Shown: positions 21,659 through 23,357 of the stretch, in pieces | How positions within the stretch are numbered: the stretch's first letter is position 1 | Layout: each line of letters begins with the position of its first letter | Origin: a virus | Virus record (IMG/VR): IMGVR_UViG_3300001041_000060 | Location: 1 to 23,357 of that record | DNA: 23,357 bases | Reading direction: 5' to 3' (one strand) | Notes under the pieces: model-generated | Databases searched by the model: none | What the model saw: only the letters and a program-made list of their open reading frames with translations | What the model was told of the DNA's origin: nothing | Made by a program: the position numbers and the translations under genes

Positions 21659-21853
21659 TCATTGCCACTCTAAACTTTCAATTATTCCATAAATACCTAA
21701 CACAAGTGCTATAAGTGCAAATATATAATGGTCTAAGAAAAGAAGATAAGTTGGAACAAATATTGCTGATAAAAATATTACTATGTAAGATAATAATTTA
21801 ATTGATCTTGGCACTTCAATTTATGTCAATCTATGGCTTAGTTTTCTTAACAC
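21659..21853 (-). pseudogene. Small two-span membrane protein interrupted by an in-frame TAA
   Basis: A GTG at 21853 with AAGGAG nine bases upstream starts a frame (MLRKLSHRLT) that hits TAA at 21823-21821 and then stays open to 21659: IEVPRSIKLLSYIVIFLSAI, then FVPTYLLFLDHYIFALIALV and IESLEWQ, two hydrophobic spans. Either the gene is broken, or the 10-codon upstream piece is a leader and translation restarts at GTG 21814 (51 residues, no ribosome site of its own), or the TAA is bypassed. The membrane protein itself is not recognised. Confidence 0.55.
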
Positions 21854-21891
21854 TTAAATAAACTCCTTCCTAATCACTTGAAATCAGTTTT

Positions 21892-22281
21892 TTATCGTGC
21901 AATAATTTTCTCTAATCGTTTAATATTCCAATCCCATCTATCATCTTTTTTAGTGTTATTAATTGCTTCAATTTCCAAAGGAGCAAGCTTCTTTGCTTCT
22001 TGCACAATTTCATACCACGTTTTATTAACTCGAATTGAACTTACTCCATATTCTAATATTGGATGCCTTTTCTCCATTGAGAAGGCAATATTTCTTGCCA
22101 TATTAATATCTCTAGTATACCTAGAATCACCATACATTTCTACTATTCTAGTGGATACAGGTTTATCAACAGACATCATACCATCAAGAAAAGTCCAGTA
22201 AAGATTATCAATTGCTTGAGCATGGATTACTCTGTATTGATCTTTGCACTCTAAAATATAAATACCATTGTCTGCACTCAT
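21892..22281 (-). CDS. Conserved phage protein, 129 aa, MSADNGIYIL family
   Basis: 129 residues. The opening MSADNGIYILECKDQYRVIH followed by AQAIDNLYWTF is a pattern I recognise from many phage and prophage hypothetical proteins; no function is known to me. The rest is alpha/beta with a helical end (WNIKRLEKIIAR). GGAGGAATACAT precedes the ATG, a strong site. Confidence 0.8.
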   Translation of the reverse strand: MSADNGIYILECKDQYRVIHAQAIDNLYWTFLDGMMSVDKPVSTRIVEMYGDSRYTRDINMARNIAFSMEKRHPILEYGVSSIRVNKTWYEIVQEAKKLAPLEIEAINNTKKDDRWDWNIKRLEKIIAR

Positions 22282-22310
22282 ATGTATTCCTCCTATTTTT
22301 TATTTAATAT

Positions 22311-22586
22311 TTACACGGTTTGAGATTTAATAAAATCCACTTGTATTTTCCATCCTTGAGCAAACATTGTCGCATATTTTGTAAATTCTTGATCATGTAT
22401 TTGTAAACATTTAGAACATAATTCTTTTTCTTCAAATTCCAATGCCTCACCCATATATGCAAGTTTTATATTACTTTTTCCACCAGTCGCATATATTTTA
22501 TTAATAACCGGAATAAATTTTTTAGTTAAATCTAATTCACTTATCTCTTTATTACAAATATCACAATAAAAAGTTTCTTTCTTCAT
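22311..22586 (-). CDS. Zinc-ribbon-like protein, 91 aa
   Basis: 91 residues with C8-x2-C11 (TFYCDICNKEI) and C57-x2-C60 (KELCSKCLQ), two halves of a zinc site around a beta-rich insert (KFIPVINKIYATGGKSNIKL). The ATGGKSN stretch resembles a P-loop by chance but lacks the fold context. GAAGGAGTAATACAT precedes the ATG. Function unknown. Confidence 0.76.
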   Translation of the reverse strand: MKKETFYCDICNKEISELDLTKKFIPVINKIYATGGKSNIKLAYMGEALEFEEKELCSKCLQIHDQEFTKYATMFAQGWKIQVDFIKSQTV

Positions 22587-22639
22587 ATGTATTACTCCTT
22601 CTTTCTAATAATCGAATCAAAGGTTAATTCTATTGTACG

Positions 22640-22987
22640 TTACTTTAATTTCTGACTACAATATCTACAAAATTTATCATCTTTGCTTATTTTACTCTCA
22701 CATCTTGGGCAAAAGTAATACTTCCTACCTTCGAATGGTTTACATTCAACATTTTTAATATCATTAAAAGTGTTTCCTTTTCTAACTATAGGAGTTTGTG
22801 GCTCAATTCTAAATTGTCCACTTTCCCAATCAAACCCCATACCTGCAGAATAAATTCTAGCAAAAGCTCTTGAACCAATTGAACTTTCCGACAAAGTAAT
22901 TGCAACAACAATATCTTTTGGGTCTTGATAATCTCGTAAATTATTAATTATGTAGTCAACATTTGTTTTTAATTCTAGCAAATTCAA
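22640..22987 (-). CDS. Unknown protein with C-terminal zinc ribbon, 115 aa
   Basis: 115 residues from TTG 22987. N-terminal helix (LELKTNVDYIINNLRDYQDP), beta-rich middle (SRAFARIYSAGMGFDWESGQ) and a C-terminal ribbon C93-x2-C96 ... C107-x2-C110 (YFCPRCESKISKDDKFCRYC), a double-CxxC zinc ribbon. Not recognised. An in-frame GTG at 22999 is part of an extended ribosome site (AAAGGATGTGA) and too close to it; the TTG fits better by comparison with the gene at 14644. Confidence 0.74.
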   Translation of the reverse strand: MNLLELKTNVDYIINNLRDYQDPKDIVVAITLSESSIGSRAFARIYSAGMGFDWESGQFRIEPQTPIVRKGNTFNDIKNVECKPFEGRKYYFCPRCESKISKDDKFCRYCSQKLK

Positions 22988-23025
22988 ATTTATACTCACA
23001 TCCTTTAAATGATTAGTTTTATGCC

Positions 23026-23078
23026 ATATTGTGTTTTCTAAAAGCCTACTGTAGCAACACTTTCAGAAAACACAATAT
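23026..23078 (-). other. Long intergenic hairpin, 14-bp stem
   Basis: A perfect 14-bp stem: positions 23026-23039 (ATATTGTGTTTTCT on the plus strand) pair with 23065-23078. The 25-base loop can itself fold into two short inner helices. It lies between the stop at 23110 and the next gene. No U-tract follows on the transcript strand, so a terminator is not supported. Confidence 0.65.
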
Positions 23079-23109
23079 TATATTTTACTTTGTATTTTTC
23101 AAGAAATTC

Positions 23110-23357
23110 CTACTTCAATAACTTAAATCCACCCTTAATTAACCAATCCTTAATTTCTCTGACCTCTTCAATGTCTGTACCTTCTGGAACTAAAATACTA
23201 TTAATATGAGCATAAGTTGAAGATTCTCCACTTCCCATATATTCATCAGATATAATTATGTAAAGCCAAATCTTATCATTAAAGATTAAAAAATATTCTT
23301 TTGTACTGTCAGGTAATGGCATATCAAAATCATAAGCATTTTCCTCTAAATCTACTT
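23110..23357 (-). CDS. Unknown protein, 5' end outside window
   Basis: The frame is open from the window edge: VDLEENAYDFDMPLPDSTKE, then beta segments (YFLIFNDKIWLYIIISDEYM), a Ser/Gly-rich turn and a helix (GTDIEEVREIKDWLIKGGFK). The internal ATG at 23322 has no ribosome site at a useful distance, so the true start is probably upstream of the window. Not recognised; at least 82 residues. Confidence 0.65.
   Translation of the reverse strand, partial: VDLEENAYDFDMPLPDSTKEYFLIFNDKIWLYIIISDEYMGSGESSTYAHINSILVPEGTDIEEVREIKDWLIKGGFKLLK

Noticed and set aside
22311-22586. ATGGKSN as a Walker A ATPase motif
   Set aside because: Not the full GxxxxGK[ST] pattern and set in a 91-residue zinc-ribbon protein with no Walker B.
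23040-23109. TTGAAA with TATAAT on the minus strand as a promoter
   Set aside because: Spacer is only 14 bases, too short, and the -10 overlaps the hairpin stem.

Overview
The window reads as part of the genome of a double-stranded DNA bacteriophage, or a phage-like element, of a low-GC Gram-positive host (Bacillota). The DNA is strongly AT-rich. Every supported gene lies on the minus strand, packed end to start with many 1-4 base overlaps. Ribosome-binding sites match the Bacillota anti-Shine-Dalgarno sequence closely (AAGGAGGTGAT), TTG and GTG starts are frequent, and three near-consensus housekeeping (SigA-type) promoters are visible. There are no structural, packaging, lysis or integrase genes, no tRNA and no CRISPR array. 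The exact phage and host are not recognised.

Transcription runs from high to low coordinates, and the promoters divide the window into four blocks. Block 1 (10651 down to 1) is a replication and recombination module. In transcription order it encodes an SSB-like protein with an acidic tail, a Sak4-like RecA-fold ATPase, an unknown protein, a DnaB-type helicase, a Toprim primase, a Cas4/RecB-like Fe-S nuclease, an HNH-AP2 homing endonuclease and a DnaE-type DNA polymerase III alpha subunit cut off by the window edge. Together these could supply most of a replisome. The homing endonuclease is most simply read as a parasite inserted into the operon.

Block 2 (about 13074 down to 10772) starts with a PD-(D/E)XK (MmcB-like) protein and continues with six small genes of unknown function. 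Block 3 (about 20193 down to 13145) is a long run of small genes. Its distal third is an envelope-directed cluster: a lipoprotein, a His/Ser/Asp-rich membrane protein, a tiny membrane protein overlapping an SPFH/prohibitin-like gene, and a beta-helix-like repeat protein. Block 4 (window end down to 20248) holds small genes, many encoding Cys-rich zinc-ribbon-like proteins. One of these is a VbhA-type antitoxin domain carrying the Fic-inhibitory motif, with no Fic toxin in view.

Several genes fall below usual length cut-offs and were found by reading the gaps: 11687-11863, 14519-14644, 16175-16348, 17273-17416, 19984-20127, 20248-20364 and 21225-21350. Between 19.8 and 21.9 kb, two small genes appear broken by a one-base frameshift, one carries an in-frame stop, and the VbhA-like gene has no canonical start. 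This could be gene decay, recoding or sequencing error, and raw reads would decide. Four intergenic hairpins lie just after stop codons and have no U-tract, so they look more like mRNA processing or stability elements than intrinsic terminators.
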